A stretch of 64,000 nt of DNA from Rhodospirillales bacterium (lineage in GTDB: Bacteria; Pseudomonadota; Alphaproteobacteria; Rhodospirillales; Defluviicoccaceae): assembly GCA_016712595.1 (NCBI GenBank), contig JADJQT010000001.1, forward strand, positions 2,043,501 through 2,107,500. Reading direction: 5' to 3'. Both the position numbers and the translations under genes were made by a program. Shown piece by piece: positions 62,919 through 64,000 of this stretch (positions within the stretch are counted from its first letter, which is position 1; each line of letters begins with the position of its first letter). The notes beneath the pieces are model-generated. The model was not told where the DNA came from. It saw nothing but the letters and a program-made list of their open reading frames with translations, and ran no database searches.

Positions 62919-64000
62919 CCAGCGAGGGCGATGGCGAGATTTTGCGATTGCGTCAAGCCGATGGCGGAGAGAAGCGGTGGCGGCGCTGGGGGCCCTATGT
63001 CAGCGAGCGGCAATGGGGCACGGTGCGCGAGGATTACAGCGCCAGTGGAGATGCGTGGAGCTATCTGCCGCACGAAGCTGCGCGGTCCTATGCCTATCGA
63101 TGGGGTGAGGACGGCCTTGGGGGATTTTGCGACGATCAGCAGAATCTTTGTCTTTGCGTCGCTCTGTGGAATGGCAACGATCCGATTTTGAAGGAGCGGC
63201 TGTTTGGTCTGACCAATGCCGAGGGCAATCACGGCGAGGACGTCAAGGAACTCTACTATTACATCGACGCGGTGCCGTCCTACAGCTACGCGCGCATGCT
63301 GTATAAATATCCACAGGCAGCGTATCCATATGATTGGCTGAGAACGGAGAACCAGCGACGAGGTAAGCAGCAACCTGAGTTCGAGTTGCTCGATACCGGA
63401 CTGTTCGACGAAGACAAATACTTCGATGTTGATATTGAATACGCCAAGGCGGATGTCGACGATATCTTGATGCGGATCACGGCAACCAACCGTGGGCCGC
63501 AAGCCGCGTGCTTGCACGTGCTGCCGCAAGTCTGGTTTCGCAATACGTGGCAGTGGTTCACCGACGCCAAGCGGCCGTCGTTGGTGGCAGTGGATCAAAG
63601 CACGATCCGCGTCGAGCACGAGATGCTCGGCTCATTCACCGTTCACTTCGATCAGCCGCGCGAACTGTTGTTTTGCGACAACGAAACCAACGCGGGAAAG
63701 CTCTACGGTGCGACCGATGCCCGCGGCTTTTTTAAGGATGCCTTCCACGAATATGTGGTGAACGGAAACGCGGGCGCGGTCAACCCCGCCAAGGCCGGTA
63801 CCCGGGCCGTCGGCGTCTACGCGCCGGTCGTACCGGCAAAGGGGAGCGTGGAAGTTCGGCTGCGGCTCTGCCCCGGCGCGCCCCGCGCCAAGGCGTTTGC
63901 CGATTTCGATGCGATCTTTCGCCAGCGTCGAAGCGAGGCCGATTCTTATTATGCCGGTGTGCAGAGCAACATCCCGGACGAGGACGTTCGGCGAGTGCAA
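62915..64000 (+). CDS. GH63-like glucosidase (MGH1-type), partial at the right edge
   Basis: 362 codons are present without a stop, so the gene runs off the window. The protein has RWGPYVSERQWGTVREDYSA (residues about 24-43), AYRWGEDGLGGFCDDQQNL, LFGLTNAEGNHGEDVKELYY and YIDAVPSYSYARMLYKYPQA, all typical of the large cytoplasmic glucosidases (about 880 residues) of the GH63/MGH1-like group. Members of this group act on glucosides such as mannosylglycerate or glucosylglycerate or on trehalose-type sugars; which one is unknown here. The ATG overlaps the NADH dehydrogenase gene (ATGA), so the two are translated together. Confidence 0.85.
   Translation, partial: MTSEGDGEILRLRQADGGEKRWRRWGPYVSERQWGTVREDYSASGDAWSYLPHEAARSYAYRWGEDGLGGFCDDQQNLCLCVALWNGNDPILKERLFGLTNAEGNHGEDVKELYYYIDAVPSYSYARMLYKYPQAAYPYDWLRTENQRRGKQQPEFELLDTGLFDEDKYFDVDIEYAKADVDDILMRITATNRGPQAACLHVLPQVWFRNTWQWFTDAKRPSLVAVDQSTIRVEHEMLGSFTVHFDQPRELLFCDNETNAGKLYGATDARGFFKDAFHEYVVNGNAGAVNPAKAGTRAVGVYAPVVPAKGSVEVRLRLCPGAPRAKAFADFDAIFRQRRSEADSYYAGVQSNIPDEDVRRVQ

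Overview
The window is GC-rich DNA from a bacterial chromosome. Gene content points to an alphaproteobacterium, probably Rhodospirillales-like. The ATP synthase F1 operon is atpHAGDC without the Fo genes, it sits directly downstream of priA, and a xerC/DUF484 pair lies just before priA. A PEP synthase/PPDK regulatory protein, DUF2333, RmuC and type II NADH dehydrogenases are also present. No phage, insertion sequence, CRISPR array or rRNA was seen. The only RNA gene is a tRNA-Leu(UAA). Species-level identity cannot be read from the sequence.

Layout. 0-2 kb: the end of a molybdopterin-binding (CinA-like) protein, a small membrane protein, a BluB-like nitroreductase, tRNA-Leu and a small monooxygenase-fold protein. 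2-4.2 kb: an ExeA-like ATPase fused to a membrane anchor and Sel1-like repeats; a shorter paralogue of its C-terminal half lies at 10-11 kb. 4.2-5.5 kb: gene-poor and visibly richer in A+T. 5.5-8 kb: a complete bufferin-type RiPP operon (precursor, MNIO/DUF692 enzyme, DUF2063 partner, DoxX protein), followed by a peroxiredoxin-like protein without its usual peroxidatic cysteine and a convergent LysR regulator. 11-15 kb: an orphan TAXI binding protein and a DoxX-NADH dehydrogenase fusion.

16.3-28.1 kb, minus strand: nine tightly packed, mostly overlapping genes. In transcription order they are four glycosyltransferases, a polysaccharide-deacetylase-like protein, a two-domain oligopeptide-type ABC ATPase, a binding protein and two permeases. 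Divergent from them at 28.3-31.4 kb is an ABC exporter-like protein whose nucleotide-binding domain is degenerate and carries a large insertion, translationally overlapped by a small cyclic-nucleotide-binding-fold protein. The two units probably serve one envelope or glycan function.

31-41.7 kb is mostly housekeeping: SerA-type dehydrogenase, PEP synthase regulatory protein, DUF2333 protein, CBS protein, dihydrolipoyl dehydrogenase and an MFS carrier, with an 850-base non-coding stretch at 36.8-37.7 kb that contains a degenerate 65-base repeat twice. 41.7-51.7 kb: xerC, DUF484, priA, atpHAGDC and endonuclease V. 51.8-64 kb: small exported proteins, rmuC, a DUF4139 gene, two DoxX proteins, a double VOC protein, SMP-30 lactonase, a cupin, a second NADH dehydrogenase with a cNMP-binding-like tail, and the start of a GH63-like glucosidase that runs off the end.

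Three genes are broken as given: an SDR dehydrogenase by a CG-repeat slip, a DUF4139 protein by one in-frame TGA, and an MFS carrier by two one-base losses. Each can be repaired by a single small change per lesion, so sequencing error and recent decay are both possible.
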